64,000 bases of DNA, from contig JEMX01000012.1 in assembly GCA_000585055.1 (NCBI GenBank), positions 64,075 to 128,074 on the forward strand. The letters are read 5' to 3'. The position numbers were made by a program, and so were the translations under genes. This stretch comes from Candidatus Accumulibacter appositus. Lineage in GTDB: Bacteria; Pseudomonadota; Gammaproteobacteria; Burkholderiales; Rhodocyclaceae. Of the stretch, positions 31,141-40,874 are shown piece after piece. The notes under the pieces were generated by a model that saw only the letters and a program-made list of their open reading frames with translations, made no database searches and had not been told where the DNA came from. Position 1 is the first letter of the stretch, and every line of letters begins with the position of its first letter.

Positions 31141-31971
31141 ATGACTCACTCGACAAGCACGCTTCGTCCGGCCGCCGTCGCCGGCACCTTCTATCCAGGA
31201 ACTGCCGGCGTTCTGACGCGCGATCTGCGTCGGCTGCTCAGCGACGCGCTGGCCGGGCAAGGGAGCCATGCGCCAAGACGACCGAAAGCGATCATCGCGC
31301 CGCACGCCGGCTACGTGTATTCAGGAGCGATCGCCGCAAGCGTCTATGCGCCACTGCACGCCTTGCGCGCCAGCATCCGGCGCGTCGTCCTGCTCGGCCC
31401 GACGCACCGCGTCGCGGTCGCCGGGCTGGCAGTCCCCGCGGTCAGCGCCTTCGCGACACCGCTCGGCGAGGTTCAGCTCGACAGCGAGGCCATGCGCAGC
31501 ATCGCGCGACTGCCGCAGGTGGTGGTCAGCGACGCCGCGCACGCCTGGGAGCACTCGCTCGAAGTGCAACTACCGTTCCTGCAGACAGTTCTGGAGCAGT
31601 TCACGCTGGTGCCCCTGGCAGTTGGCGACGCCTCGCCGGCGGAAGTCGCCGAAGTGCTCGAGACCCTGTGGGGCGGCGACGAAACGCTGATCGTGATCAG
31701 CTCCGACCTCTCGCATTTCCTGCCCTACGCGCGCGCCCGTGAGACCGACGGCGACACCGCCCGCCACATCCTTGCCCTCGACGCGAAGCTCAACCATCAA
31801 CAGGCCTGCGGCGCGACACCGGTCAATGGCCTCTTGCTGGCCGCGCGTCGGCACGGGCTGCGGGCGCAACTGCTCGACCTGCGCAATTCGGGCGATACCG
31901 CCGGCGACAAGGCACGCGTCGTCGGCTATGGCGCTTTCAGCTTTACGGCGGAGGGCGCCGATGCCGACTGA
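31141..31971 (+). CDS. amrB: AmmeMemoRadiSam system protein B (MEMO1 family)
   Basis: 276 aa from ATG 31141 (MTHSTSTLRPAAVAGTFYPG), a typical MEMO start; an upstream in-frame ATG at 31036 is less likely. IIAPHAGYVYSGAIAA and VVLLGPTHRVAV carry the conserved histidines, and the fold resembles class III extradiol dioxygenases. It overlaps the next gene by 11 nt. These proteins always occur with the AMMECR1 and radical SAM partners. The substrate is not known. Confidence 0.92.
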   Translation: MTHSTSTLRPAAVAGTFYPGTAGVLTRDLRRLLSDALAGQGSHAPRRPKAIIAPHAGYVYSGAIAASVYAPLHALRASIRRVVLLGPTHRVAVAGLAVPAVSAFATPLGEVQLDSEAMRSIARLPQVVVSDAAHAWEHSLEVQLPFLQTVLEQFTLVPLAVGDASPAEVAEVLETLWGGDETLIVISSDLSHFLPYARARETDGDTARHILALDAKLNHQQACGATPVNGLLLAARRHGLRAQLLDLRNSGDTAGDKARVVGYGAFSFTAEGADAD

Positions 31972-32509
31972 CCCTCTTGGCAGTGCCCTGCTGGTCAGTG
32001 CGCGCAACGCCATCGGCGCAAAGTTCGGACGGCCGCCGCAGCCGGTCACGCCGCTGCCCGAACTCACCGCGCCGGGAGCAAGCTTCGTCACGCTGACCCA
32101 GAACGGGCAGCTGCGCGGCTGTATCGGCAGCCTGGAAGCCCAGCGGCCACTGGCCAGCGACGTCGCCGAGAATGCCTTCGCCGCCGCTTTTCGCGATCGG
32201 CGCTTTCCGCCACTGAGCGAGCAGGAGTTGCCGCGCACCCGCGTCGAGGTGTCATTGCTGACGCCAGCCGAGCCCTTCCCGGTGCGCAGCGAAGAAGACG
32301 CCCTGGCCCGCCTGCGACCGGGTGTCGATGGCCTGATCCTCAGCTACGGGCGGCGCCGGGCGACCTTCCTGCCACAGGTCTGGGAGTCCCTCCCCGAGCC
32401 CCGACAATTCATGGCCCAACTCAAGCTGAAAGCCGGCTTGGCCGCCGACTTCTGGGACCCCGAGATCAGGCTGGCGCGTTATGGAGTACGAAAATGGAAA
32501 GAGACCTGA
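31961..32509 (+). CDS. amrA: AmmeMemoRadiSam system protein A (AMMECR1 family)
   Basis: 182 aa from ATG 31961, which has GGAGGGC 5-10 nt upstream inside the end of the MEMO gene. The hallmark LRGCIGSLEA occurs at about 45-54, and the rest matches AMMECR1 through FLPQVWESL and the C-terminal KAGL segment. It is the second of three overlapping genes. Function is unknown in bacteria. Confidence 0.92.
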   Translation: MPTDPLGSALLVSARNAIGAKFGRPPQPVTPLPELTAPGASFVTLTQNGQLRGCIGSLEAQRPLASDVAENAFAAAFRDRRFPPLSEQELPRTRVEVSLLTPAEPFPVRSEEDALARLRPGVDGLILSYGRRRATFLPQVWESLPEPRQFMAQLKLKAGLAADFWDPEIRLARYGVRKWKET

Positions 32510-33603
32510 ACGACTCGCTGAAGACGGCCGCATCCTCCTACCCCGCTCGCTGGTGGCACCCGATTGCCGAAGGGCGCATTCAGTGCGACCTCTGCCCCCG
32601 CGACTGCAAGCTGCACGAGGGCCAGCGCGGCGCCTGCTTCGTCCGCCAGAACACTGCCGGTGAGATGATATTGACCACTTACGGTCGTTCATCGGGTTTC
32701 TGCATCGACCCGATCGAAAAGAAACCGCTCAACCACTTCTACCCGGGCTCGTCGATTCTTTCCTTCGGCACCGCCGGCTGCAACCTGGCCTGCAAATTCT
32801 GCCAGAACTGGGACATTTCCAAGTCCAAGGACATGGACCGCCTGCTCGACGCCGCCAGCCCCGAGGGAATCGCGGCGGCCGCGGCGGCATACGGTGCACA
32901 AGCGGTCGCCTTCACCTACAACGACCCGGTGATTTTCGCCGAGTACGCGATCGATACCGCCACCGCCTGCCGGGCAAATGGCATCAAGACCGTCGCCGTC
33001 ACTGCGGCCTATATCTATCCCGAACCGGCACGCGAGTTCTTTGCGGTCATGGACGGCGCCAACGTCGACCTCAAGGCCTTCAGCGATGACTTCTACTTCA
33101 AGCTCTGCGGCGGCCATCTGCAACCGGTGCTCGATACGCTCGCCTACATCCATCACGAAACGAACTGCTGGCTGGAAATCACCACCCTGCTGATCCCTGG
33201 CCGCAACGACTCGCCGGGCGAGATCAAGGCCCTCTCCGACTGGGTGGCGCGTGAGCTGGGGGCGAATGTACCCCTGCACTTCTCGGCCTTCCACCCTGAC
33301 TGGAAAATGAGCGATCTGCCGCCGACGCCGCCATCGACCCTGACCCAGGCCCGGCGCATCGCTATCGATGCCGGTCTGAACTACGTCTACACCGGGAATG
33401 TTCATGACACCGAAGGCGGCACCACTTTCTGCCCGCAGTGCAAGGCGGCGCTGATCGAGCGCGACTGGTACCACATCCGCCATTACGACCTGCCGAGCGA
33501 TGGCCGCTGCCCGCACTGCGCGACACCGATTGCCGGCTATTTCCAACGCTTCGGCAAGCCTTTCGGTCCGCGTCGCGTACCGGTTCGGCTCGTGCGCCCT
33601 TGA
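32494..33603 (+). CDS. amrS: AmmeMemoRadiSam system radical SAM enzyme
   Basis: 369 aa, overlapping the AMMECR1 gene by 16 nt with GGAG before its ATG. N-terminal Cys pair region CDLCPRDC at 31-38, radical SAM motif C96-x3-C100-x2-C103 in AGCNLACKFCQNW, and a C-terminal zinc-ribbon-like segment (FCPQC...CPHC). Related to pyruvate formate-lyase activases. It presumably modifies a substrate together with the MEMO and AMMECR1 proteins; the chemistry is not established. Confidence 0.93.
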   Translation: MERDLNDSLKTAASSYPARWWHPIAEGRIQCDLCPRDCKLHEGQRGACFVRQNTAGEMILTTYGRSSGFCIDPIEKKPLNHFYPGSSILSFGTAGCNLACKFCQNWDISKSKDMDRLLDAASPEGIAAAAAAYGAQAVAFTYNDPVIFAEYAIDTATACRANGIKTVAVTAAYIYPEPAREFFAVMDGANVDLKAFSDDFYFKLCGGHLQPVLDTLAYIHHETNCWLEITTLLIPGRNDSPGEIKALSDWVARELGANVPLHFSAFHPDWKMSDLPPTPPSTLTQARRIAIDAGLNYVYTGNVHDTEGGTTFCPQCKAALIERDWYHIRHYDLPSDGRCPHCATPIAGYFQRFGKPFGPRRVPVRLVRP

Positions 33604-34382
33604 GCGAAGCGAGCGCCACCGCCGACACCACCGACAGGGCCGACACGAGTACGCTGGCCATCGACAGCGGTGGAGTGCGTCTGCACGCCGAGCTGACGCT
33701 GCCCGCACGGCCCTCGGCGCTGGTGGTCCTGGCCCACGCCGGACCGAATCCCGAAGCCCGTGACGACGCCCTCGCCGTCATCCTCCGCCACGCCGGCATC
33801 GGCACCCTGCGCTGCGACCTGCTGACCAGCAGCGAAGCACGCTTCGCCGACAATCATCACCAGGTGTCGCTGCTTGCCAGCCGCCTGCTCGACGGTCTGA
33901 CCCTGCTCAGGCAGCAGATGCTCCTGGACGACTTGCCGACGCTGCCGGTCGGCCTCTGCGGCGCTGGCGACTGCTCGCCGGTGGTCGTGCGCGCCGCCGC
34001 CATCCGGGACCGTGACATCTTTGCCACAGTCTGCCGCGGCGGCCTGATCGACCTCGCCGGCATGCTCTACCTGCAGACCCTGGTCTCGCCCTTGCTGGTC
34101 CTCGTCGGTGAAGGCGAACAACGGCTCGAAGCCAGCAACCGCCGCGCCTTGCACAAGCTCGCCGCGCGCAAGGAATTGAAGCTCCTACCGGCAAGCGCCG
34201 ACGCCCCAGAGTCGGCGGCCGCCTTCGAGTGGGTCGCGCGCGAAACGGCGCGATGGTTCGTGGACCATCTGCCAGCTGCCGCAACGGTCATGACCGTCGA
34301 GACGCCCCAGATCATGAAAGTCATGACCGTTTCCCCCTCTTCCCCAACCCTTCTCCCGCGAGGAGAGAAGGGAGCTTCGTGA
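33600..34382 (+). CDS. Small alpha/beta hydrolase (dienelactone hydrolase-like)
   Basis: About 260 aa from TTG 33600, which overlaps the radical SAM stop codon (TTGA); the open frame extends upstream to 33438, but only as a shadow. LTLPARPSALVVLAHAGPNPEARD resembles the N-terminal strand of these hydrolases, which often sit beside phosphoribosyltransferases. The expected GxSxG nucleophile is replaced by GAGDC (Cys-type), as in some dienelactone hydrolases. The last about 32 residues (from TVMTVETPQIMK) are encoded by a dispersed repeat rather than by family sequence. It may be cotranscribed with the AmmeMemoRadiSam cassette. Confidence 0.7.
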   Translation: MSEASATADTTDRADTSTLAIDSGGVRLHAELTLPARPSALVVLAHAGPNPEARDDALAVILRHAGIGTLRCDLLTSSEARFADNHHQVSLLASRLLDGLTLLRQQMLLDDLPTLPVGLCGAGDCSPVVVRAAAIRDRDIFATVCRGGLIDLAGMLYLQTLVSPLLVLVGEGEQRLEASNRRALHKLAARKELKLLPASADAPESAAAFEWVARETARWFVDHLPAAATVMTVETPQIMKVMTVSPSSPTLLPRGEKGAS

Positions 34383-34408
34383 GTCGCTTGCGCGACTTTC
34401 AGATTAAG
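34284..34408 (+). repeat. Dispersed palindromic repeat, copy 2
   Basis: Same element as at 7577: ACGGTCATGACC start, CCAGATCATGAAAGTCATGACCGT, CTTCTCCCGCGAGGAGAGAAGGG hairpin, then GTGAGTCGCTTGCGCGACTTTCAGATTAAG. The first 100 nt lie inside the hydrolase open reading frame and supply its stop codon. Confidence 0.85.
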
Positions 34409-34718
34409 CAGCTAACGGCCACCCGCCCCTAGCGGCGCTGGGCATCATTATCCTGAGGCTTGCCGTTGGAATAATTCCTGGCGCACGGCGGCAACTATTA
34501 ACCCATGCTGAGCTTGTGGTACAAATGGCCAAGGAATAAAATTGAGGCCGAGCCATGTGGGATAAAGATTGGCAAACAGCAGGAGAAGCAGAAGGACAAG
34601 CGCATTGCACGGGCGCCTCACGTCGCCGACCTTTGGCGCGCGCAGAAGACGAATCCCACAATTTCCTGGCCGCGGCCCGCATTCGTACCGCGGCGTCAAC
34701 GCAAAATCGAGAACGCAT
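34383..34718. other. Region upstream of glgB, partly repeat
   Basis: After the end of the repeat at 34408 there are about 310 nt with no recognisable gene. Open frames on both strands have no family signal. It probably holds the glgB promoter. Start ATG 34719 has only a weak GAG upstream. Confidence 0.4.
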
Positions 34719-36908
34719 ATGAAACAGGCAGAAAGCACGACCCGAGCTACCCTCAATGACAACCACCTGAAGATCATCGAGGCCAGGCACCACGATCCCT
34801 TCGAACTGCTCGGCAAGCACCCAATCGCAAACGGCGTAGAGGTCTGCGTCTATATTCCGCATGCCGTGGAAGTCTCCATACTGGAAGGCAACCGCCCCCT
34901 GCAGCGGATCGGCGAGAGCGACTTCTTCACCTGGCGCGGCGCGGCGGGCGACGTTCCAGAGCACTATCGCTTGATCTGGCTTGACGATGGCCATCGCCAG
35001 CACATTGCCCACGACCCCTATTCCTACGGGCCGCAGATTGGTGATCTTGACCTGCACCTGCTGAGCGCCGGCAACCACCGCCATGCCTACAAGGTTCTCG
35101 GCGCCAACTGCCGCGAAGTGGACGGGGTCGCCGGCGTCCTGTTCGCCGTCTGGGCGCCCAATGCCGAACGCGTCAGCGTGGTGGGTGACTTCAACCGCTG
35201 GGACGGTCGCCGCCACCAGATGCGTGTGCGTCCGGGCAGCGGTGTGTGGGAGATCTTCATTCCCGATCTTGGTCCGGGAGCCTTCTACCGCTTCGAGATC
35301 AGGAATCGCAACAGCGGCGAGGTGCTGCTGAAGTCCGATCCCTACGGGCAGCAGTTCGAGGCGCGGCCGAAAACGGCGTCGATCGTCGTCGGCGATTCGG
35401 AGCACGTCTGGCAGGACGGCGAGTGGATGGCCAAGCGTGCCGAGTGGGACTGGCAGCACGCGCCGATGTCGGTCTACGAGGTGCACCTCGGTTCCTGGCA
35501 GCGCGGACCGGAAGGCGAATTCCTCAACTACCGCGAGCTGGCCGTCAGGCTGGTTGACTACGTCACGCGCATGGGCTTCACGCACGTGGAACTGCTGCCG
35601 GTCACCGAGCATCCCTTCGACCTCTCGTGGGGCTACCAGGCGACGGGCTATTTCGCCCCAACCAGCCGTTTTGGCACGCCGGACGATTTCCGCTTCTTCG
35701 TCGACCACTTGCATGCCCACCATATCGGCGTGATTCTCGACTGGGTGCCAGCGCACTTTCCGAAAGACGCTTATGCCCTCGCCCGCTTCGACGGCACCGC
35801 TCTCTACGAGCACGAGGACCCGCGCAAGGGTGAGCACCTCGACTGGTCCACGCTGATCTTCAACTTCGGTCGTAACGAAGTGAGGAACTTCCTGGTCGCC
35901 AGCGCCCTGTACTGGTTGCGCGAGATGCACCTCGATGGCCTGCGCGTCGACGCCGTGGCTTCGATGCTCTACCTCGACTATTCGCGCGAGGACTGGATTC
36001 CCAACATGTACGGGGGTCGCGAGAACCTGGAGGCGATCGAGTTCCTGCGCGAGCTCAACAGCGTCACGCACGTCGAATGTCCGGGCGCCCTGGTCATCGC
36101 CGAGGAGTCCACCTCCTGGCCGCAGGTGACGCGACCGGTCTACCTGGGTGGCCTCGGCTTCGACATCAAGTGGAACATGGGCTGGATGAACGACACCCTG
36201 CGCTACATCGCCCAGGAACCGATCTATCGCCAGTACCACCACAACCTGCTGACCTTCAGCATGCTCTATTCCTTCACCGAGAACTTCATGCTGCCTTTCT
36301 CGCACGATGAAGTGGTGCATGGCAAAGGCTCGATGCTGAACAAGATGCCGGGTGACGAATGGCAACGCTTCGCCAATCTGCGCACCCTTTACAGCTACAT
36401 GTTCACCCATCCCGGCAAGAAGCTGCTGTTCATGGGCACCGAGTTCGGCCAGGGACTGGAATGGAACAGCGCCGGCGTGCTCGATTGGTATGTCCTCGAA
36501 TACCCGCTGCACAGCGGCATGCAACGCATGGTCAGCGACCTCAACCACCTCTATCGCGACAAGGCGGCGCTGCATGGCCACGAGTTCGAGTGGACCGGCT
36601 TCGAATGGATCGACTGCAATGATTCCGCCCAGTCGATCCTGAGCTTCGTGCGTCGCTCCGGATCCGAGTTCGTGGTCGTGGTCGTGAATCTGACGCCCGT
36701 GCCGCGCACGACCTATCGCATTGGCGTGCCTGAAGAGGGCGCCTACGCAGAAATCTTCAACTCCGATTCGCATTTCTACGGCGGCAGCAACCTCGGCAAC
36801 GGGCAGGACGCTCTAGTTGCCCAATCCATGCCGTGGATGAATCGCTCGCACTCGTTGCAAATCACCGTACCGCCCCTGGCGACCGTCGTTCTGGCGCGAG
36901 TTCAATAA
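34719..36908 (+). CDS. glgB: 1,4-alpha-glucan branching enzyme
   Basis: 729 aa, standard length, from ATG 34719 ([20 protein letters not shown]). The two N-terminal beta domains (about 10-220) precede the GH13 barrel. [17 protein letters not shown] holds the nucleophile Asp, [12 protein letters not shown] the general acid Glu and [14 protein letters not shown] the third carboxylate. It makes alpha-1,6 branches in glycogen. It is 11 kb away from glgA/glgE, so the pathway is split. Confidence 0.95.
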   Translation: MKQAESTTRATLNDNHLKIIEARHHDPFELLGKHPIANGVEVCVYIPHAVEVSILEGNRPLQRIGESDFFTWRGAAGDVPEHYRLIWLDDGHRQHIAHDPYSYGPQIGDLDLHLLSAGNHRHAYKVLGANCREVDGVAGVLFAVWAPNAERVSVVGDFNRWDGRRHQMRVRPGSGVWEIFIPDLGPGAFYRFEIRNRNSGEVLLKSDPYGQQFEARPKTASIVVGDSEHVWQDGEWMAKRAEWDWQHAPMSVYEVHLGSWQRGPEGEFLNYRELAVRLVDYVTRMGFTHVELLPVTEHPFDLSWGYQATGYFAPTSRFGTPDDFRFFVDHLHAHHIGVILDWVPAHFPKDAYALARFDGTALYEHEDPRKGEHLDWSTLIFNFGRNEVRNFLVASALYWLREMHLDGLRVDAVASMLYLDYSREDWIPNMYGGRENLEAIEFLRELNSVTHVECPGALVIAEESTSWPQVTRPVYLGGLGFDIKWNMGWMNDTLRYIAQEPIYRQYHHNLLTFSMLYSFTENFMLPFSHDEVVHGKGSMLNKMPGDEWQRFANLRTLYSYMFTHPGKKLLFMGTEFGQGLEWNSAGVLDWYVLEYPLHSGMQRMVSDLNHLYRDKAALHGHEFEWTGFEWIDCNDSAQSILSFVRRSGSEFVVVVVNLTPVPRTTYRIGVPEEGAYAEIFNSDSHFYGGSNLGNGQDALVAQSMPWMNRSHSLQITVPPLATVVLARVQ

Positions 36909-36972
36909 TGTGAAAGTCGCGCCAGCGACTCACGAAACCCCCTTCTCCCGCTGCGGGAGAAGGGCTGGGGGT
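36907..36972 (-). repeat. Dispersed palindromic repeat, copy 3 (reversed)
   Basis: TGAAAGTCGCGCCAGCGACTCACGAAA followed by CCCTTCTCCCGCTGCGGGAGAAGGG, which is the 3' part of the 7577 element in the opposite orientation, starting right after the glgB stop codon. It runs directly into the 78-bp modules at 36973. Confidence 0.85.
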
Positions 36973-37206
36973 GAGGCGGGGAATTCAGGGAGCATGCTCC
37001 CTGCCCACCGAACGATTCCGGCGTGCAAGCCGGAATGCGCACTGCAAGTGGAGGCGGGGAATTCAGGGAGCATGCTCCCTGCCCACCGAACGATTCCGGC
37101 GTGCAAGCCGGAATGCGCACTGCAAGTGGAGGGGGAAGTTCCACGAGCATGCTCCCTGCCCGGCGAACGATCCCGGCCTGGCACCCGGAATGCGCTGCAA
37201 GCAGAG
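36973..37206. repeat. Tandem array of a 78-bp palindromic module (three copies)
   Basis: Copies begin at 36973, 37051 and 37129, with a period of exactly 78. The first two are nearly identical, the third is diverged. Each contains the perfect palindrome GGGAGCATGCTCCC (diverged in copy three) and the inverted repeat ATTCCGGCGTGCAAGCCGGAAT. The same module occurs once, in the other orientation, at about 57238-57328. No protein is encoded. Confidence 0.93.
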
Positions 37207-37218
37207 AGGGATGCCTGC

Positions 37219-38406
37219 TTAGCGCGGCACGGCAAACTCCAGCGCTCCGCCGTCGCACATGCCGTCGGACAGAATCAGCAGCTTGTAGTCCTGTGGCGTC
37301 TCTTCGAGCACCGTCATGGCCTCCGGTTTCAGCGCCTTGTCTTCGCAGGCGTTCGCCTTGCCCGCTTTGAGTTCGCGCAGCTTTACGTCTCCCAAATCCA
37401 GGCTGGCTAGTGCTTTTGGCGCCACCGCGCCTGCGCCGCTTTTTCCGTCCCACCAGACAATCGACCAACCCACGCGCTTCTGATTGGCGAGCTCGTCGTC
37501 CGGGCCGGCAAGCAGCAAGAAACCACTTGTTACGGCCACCATATCGCGTATGCCACGCCCTGCCCCGACCTTGATTCGGGTGACGCTGGCCTTGCCGTCC
37601 TTGACATCGCCGCCCTTGAACAGAGCTTCGGCGTCGACCGCAAGGATGAGCGCCTGTCCCTTATTGGCCGGACCACGGAAGCCGAAATACAGGCGCCCAT
37701 CCTTGACCGCCAGGCCTTCAATGTTCACGCCATCTTGCCCCGCCAGCTGCGGCGCCTCGGGGGGAGGCGCAGAACCCAGGCATTTGCCTTCGCCGACATG
37801 CGCCTGTAGTTCGGGCTGCGCGTGCATGATCGCCCACAGGCGCCCGCTGTCCGCATAGTCCACCAGGATCCCGCTGGGGTCACCGCCGGGAGAACGCAGC
37901 GCGCGGCCAGTCGCCGGGTCGCGGCGGAAGCGGATCACATGACGGCTGTGCGGATTGCTCTTGCAGTCGGAACGCTTGGCCGAATGCGAGCCAGTGACGT
38001 AGAAGTAGCTGCCATCGGTGGCCGCGCCTTCAGCGTCCAGTTCGCCCTCGTCGGCGCGCAGCACAACGCGCTCGGGCCCGACCGCCAGAGTTCCACCGCG
38101 CAGGGTTGCATAACGTGCCTCGACCCCCTCGTCGAAGACCAGCAAGCAGATGCGCTGTTGCACGGCGCTGAGACTGCAGGCCATGCCACTGACCGAGCGA
38201 CGGACTTTGGCGTCTTTCTTCTTCTCCAGGCCGAAGGAAAAGCCATCGCCGCTACTCCACGGACCGCTGCTTGGCTGCACAAGGGGAGGCGTCAGCGGCG
38301 GTGTTCGGGACTGCGCACCACCTGGCGGCAATAGAAGCGAAGCGCCGACGAGCGCCATGGTGCAGAGCTGCCGGCAGGAGGAAGGTCGGATCGTGGGTGG
38401 CTTCAT
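37219..38406 (-). CDS. DUF3616 domain-containing exported protein
   Basis: 395 aa with an N-terminal signal peptide (about 1-32; LCTMALVGASLLLPPGGAQS). The rest is beta-rich (AVGPERVVLRADEGELDAEGAATDGSYFYVTGSH split over about 125-165) and resembles the DUF3616 family, thought to be a propeller-like fold. Location should be periplasmic. Function is unknown. The next gene in the same orientation is a RIO-type kinase 22 nt upstream of its start. Confidence 0.8.
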   Translation of the reverse strand: MKPPTIRPSSCRQLCTMALVGASLLLPPGGAQSRTPPLTPPLVQPSSGPWSSGDGFSFGLEKKKDAKVRRSVSGMACSLSAVQQRICLLVFDEGVEARYATLRGGTLAVGPERVVLRADEGELDAEGAATDGSYFYVTGSHSAKRSDCKSNPHSRHVIRFRRDPATGRALRSPGGDPSGILVDYADSGRLWAIMHAQPELQAHVGEGKCLGSAPPPEAPQLAGQDGVNIEGLAVKDGRLYFGFRGPANKGQALILAVDAEALFKGGDVKDGKASVTRIKVGAGRGIRDMVAVTSGFLLLAGPDDELANQKRVGWSIVWWDGKSGAGAVAPKALASLDLGDVKLRELKAGKANACEDKALKPEAMTVLEETPQDYKLLILSDGMCDGGALEFAVPR

Positions 38407-38428
38407 GGCATTGGAGGGCTATGGGTGC

Positions 38429-39274
38429 TCATTGATCTTCCCGGCACATACGGCGGATTTCGTTTTCCTTGATGGCCAGATCGACCTGTTGCAGGACCGC
38501 ATCGACATCCGCCAGTCGTTCGTCGAGAACGACCTGACCGGTCAAGGCGAGATCCGGGGTCAGCAGGCCACTTTCGTAGTGCGCCCAGATTTCCTTGCCG
38601 AACTGGCTATCCGCGAGCGAGGGCGCAAAACTGCCGAAGTAGCTGCGCAGATTGAGTACGTCCCGGGCAAACATTTCGGCAGCACTGCTGTTACCCGCCG
38701 CGTCGATCGCCTGCGGCACATCGATGATCACCGGCCCGTCCTCGCCGACGAGGATGTTGTATTCGGAAAGGTCGCCGTGGATGATGCCGGCGCACAGCAT
38801 ACGCACCACCTGCTTTATCAGCAGAGCATGGAACTCCAGCGCCAGCTCTTCGTTGAGCTCGACATCGTTGAGGCGCGGTGCCGGATCACCGTCGGCATCG
38901 ACGATCAAATCCATCAGCAAGACACCCTCGTAGCAAAGGTGCGGCTGTGGAACCCTCACCCCCGCAGCGGCCAGCCGATACAGGGCGTCGACCTCGGCAC
39001 TCTGCCAGACCGCTTCCTGCATCTTGCGCCCGAAGCGACTACCTTTCTCCATGGCCCGCGTCTGGCGGCTGTTCCTGACCTTGCGGCCTTCCTGATACGA
39101 GGCGTTGTGGCGAAAGCTGCGCTGGCTGGCGTCCTTATAGACTTTGGCGCAACAAATGTCGTCGCCACAGCGAACGACATAGACGGTTGCCTCCTTGCCG
39201 CTCATCAGCTGGCCGAGCACCTCGTCTACGAGGCCTTCTTCAACGAGCGCTGCAAGTCTTGTCGGGGTCTTCAT
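38429..39274 (-). CDS. RIO1-type serine protein kinase
   Basis: 281 aa from ATG 39274 (MKTPTRLAALVEEGLVDEVL). The nucleotide-binding loop SGKEATVYVVR, the invariant Lys in CCAKVYKD, the catalytic loop HGDLSEYNIL and the metal Asp in IIDVPQA are all present, so it appears to be an active atypical kinase. Bacterial RIO kinases of this size are common in proteobacteria, but their targets are not defined. Confidence 0.9.
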   Translation of the reverse strand: MKTPTRLAALVEEGLVDEVLGQLMSGKEATVYVVRCGDDICCAKVYKDASQRSFRHNASYQEGRKVRNSRQTRAMEKGSRFGRKMQEAVWQSAEVDALYRLAAAGVRVPQPHLCYEGVLLMDLIVDADGDPAPRLNDVELNEELALEFHALLIKQVVRMLCAGIIHGDLSEYNILVGEDGPVIIDVPQAIDAAGNSSAAEMFARDVLNLRSYFGSFAPSLADSQFGKEIWAHYESGLLTPDLALTGQVVLDERLADVDAVLQQVDLAIKENEIRRMCREDQ

Positions 39275-39461
39275 GGGGTGTTCATCTTTGTGGCAATGCC
39301 GCAGTGTAGCGCCTTCCGCCCTAGGGGACGGTGCTGCGCTATACAAACAGCAGCTCACGAAGCATCGATTGCTCTACGCTGGCACCGAGCGCGCGCCTGG
39401 CGCGATCCGCGTAGCTGCTCACCAGCACTGCCGGGCCGGGTGTGTCGAAGTGCGATGCGCG

Positions 39462-40547
39462 TTAATGGGCGCCCGTCGCCGCTCCCTGGGACGCCGCCCT
39501 ATAGATCGCGGTTTCGGGATGGAAGGCGTACCAGGCAAACCAGTAGCCGACGACGCCCGCCAGCGGCTTACCGTCAGCGTCTCGTGCAGTAGCGTTGGCA
39601 TTCTCGGCGTCGAAGTGCACGACGATGGGCTGACCGCCGACCCGATCGCGAATGCTGCCGCTTGTGCCAGCGCTCTTCGCCAGTTCGGCAAAGGGATAGG
39701 CCTTGAACTGGCCGTCGATCTCCAGGCCCAGCACCCTTTCCTTTGGGTGATAGCCCTGGGCGCGAAAGCGGACCGGGAAATAGAGCTCCTCCTCGCTTTC
39801 GTAAGCCGCATAGGGGTTGCGGTCATAGTCACGAAAGTGGCCGGTATTGCGCGATAAGACCAGCGTCTCGGGGTGACGTTGCCGCCAATCGCCCCAGCGG
39901 GTGTGCTCCAGCGGCAGGGCCGTCAAGCGCTGGCCCTTGTGCTTGCCGCTGATCGCGCGCCGGTCGATCTGCGACCACAGCGATGCGCTCTGTCGGTCAT
40001 AGAGCAGCACATCGCTGTTGTAGAGCAGACCCGAGACGCCGAACTGCACAGCCTGCCCGGCCACTTGCGCCAGAAAAACCATGCCGGTGCCGCACAATGG
40101 GCAATAGGTCACGGCCACGGGGGTGTCGCCGAAGGTGTCATTGACGATCTCGTGCCAGTTCAGAATCGCAATCGGATAAGCCTTGGCGACGCCGTTCAGC
40201 GACACGCCGAGCACCCGCTCTTGAGGCTGGACATCGCCGGCCGCGCTTGCCGGCAAGAAGTGCGGCCGATCGATAGCCGGTATGCCATCCCGAGGTGGTC
40301 CGCCAGCGAAAATTGCTTCCACTGGAACCAGTGCGTCGGCCAGATCAAAGCCGTTCTGTAGCGGAGCCGCCGCGGCCCACTGCGCCGCGAGCAGCGTGAG
40401 GCAGACGGTAAAGAGGCGCGTGAAGCGGCAGATACGGGCGTGGGCTAGAAAGCATGCAAGCGAAAAGCGTGCAATAGCGTTCGCAGCTGCCCTGCCTGCA
40501 CCCGGCACCCAGCTTCCCATCTCGACACGGCAACTGAAGATGCGCAT
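39462..40547 (-). CDS. DUF3179 domain-containing exported protein
   Basis: About 361 aa from ATG 40547, with GAAGG upstream; ATG 40574 and 40520 are alternatives. There is a long N-region followed by a signal sequence (LFTVCLTLLAAQWAAA). DUF3179 signatures are AYPIAILNWHEIVND and AVTYCPLCGTGMVF (with the CPLC pair). The function of the family is unknown. It stands alone. Confidence 0.85.
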   Translation of the reverse strand: MRIFSCRVEMGSWVPGAGRAAANAIARFSLACFLAHARICRFTRLFTVCLTLLAAQWAAAAPLQNGFDLADALVPVEAIFAGGPPRDGIPAIDRPHFLPASAAGDVQPQERVLGVSLNGVAKAYPIAILNWHEIVNDTFGDTPVAVTYCPLCGTGMVFLAQVAGQAVQFGVSGLLYNSDVLLYDRQSASLWSQIDRRAISGKHKGQRLTALPLEHTRWGDWRQRHPETLVLSRNTGHFRDYDRNPYAAYESEEELYFPVRFRAQGYHPKERVLGLEIDGQFKAYPFAELAKSAGTSGSIRDRVGGQPIVVHFDAENANATARDADGKPLAGVVGYWFAWYAFHPETAIYRAASQGAATGAH

Positions 40548-40874
40548 GCCTTCGTCTGCTCCTCCGCTCAACATCCGGACTCGCCGGGCGCGGTCCTGGT
40601 CACGGGTAGTCGTCCACCGAAGGGATTCCTGACACGCCGTAGTGCCGGAATGGCTCGCCAGTGGTGCACACAGGCAGTAGCGACCGAAACCATGGCCCGT
40701 AAGGGGCGGCACGCGTTTCAACGGCCGCTTGATTGCCTGGCTGCTGGCCAAGCGTGCATCAGGGCAGGCGAAGAACGACCTGTGCGTGAAACGCTCGCTA
40801 CGAGCTGCCAGATCGGTACGAGTGGTCGTCCACCAGGTCGCCCGATGAATAATCACCCCAGGCACGCCCTCCGC
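40548..40874. other. Intergenic region between DUF3179 and nitroreductase genes
   Basis: A 327-nt stretch with no gene signal. The phrase GTAGTCGTCCACC at about 40606-40618 recurs as GTGGTCGTCCACC at about 40821-40833; the meaning is unknown. It should contain the promoter of the DUF3179 gene. Confidence 0.35.

Noticed and set aside
34448..34816. 122-codon minus-strand open frame upstream of glgB
   Set aside because: It overlaps the glgB start and repeat DNA, and its hydrophobic stretch has no family match.
34404..36773. Very long open frame (789 codons) on the minus strand opposite glgB
   Set aside because: It is the third-position GC shadow of glgB. Its translation looks random.
36973..37206. 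Tandem 78-bp array considered as CRISPR
   Set aside because: The whole unit repeats with no unique spacers, it has only three copies, and no cas gene is nearby.
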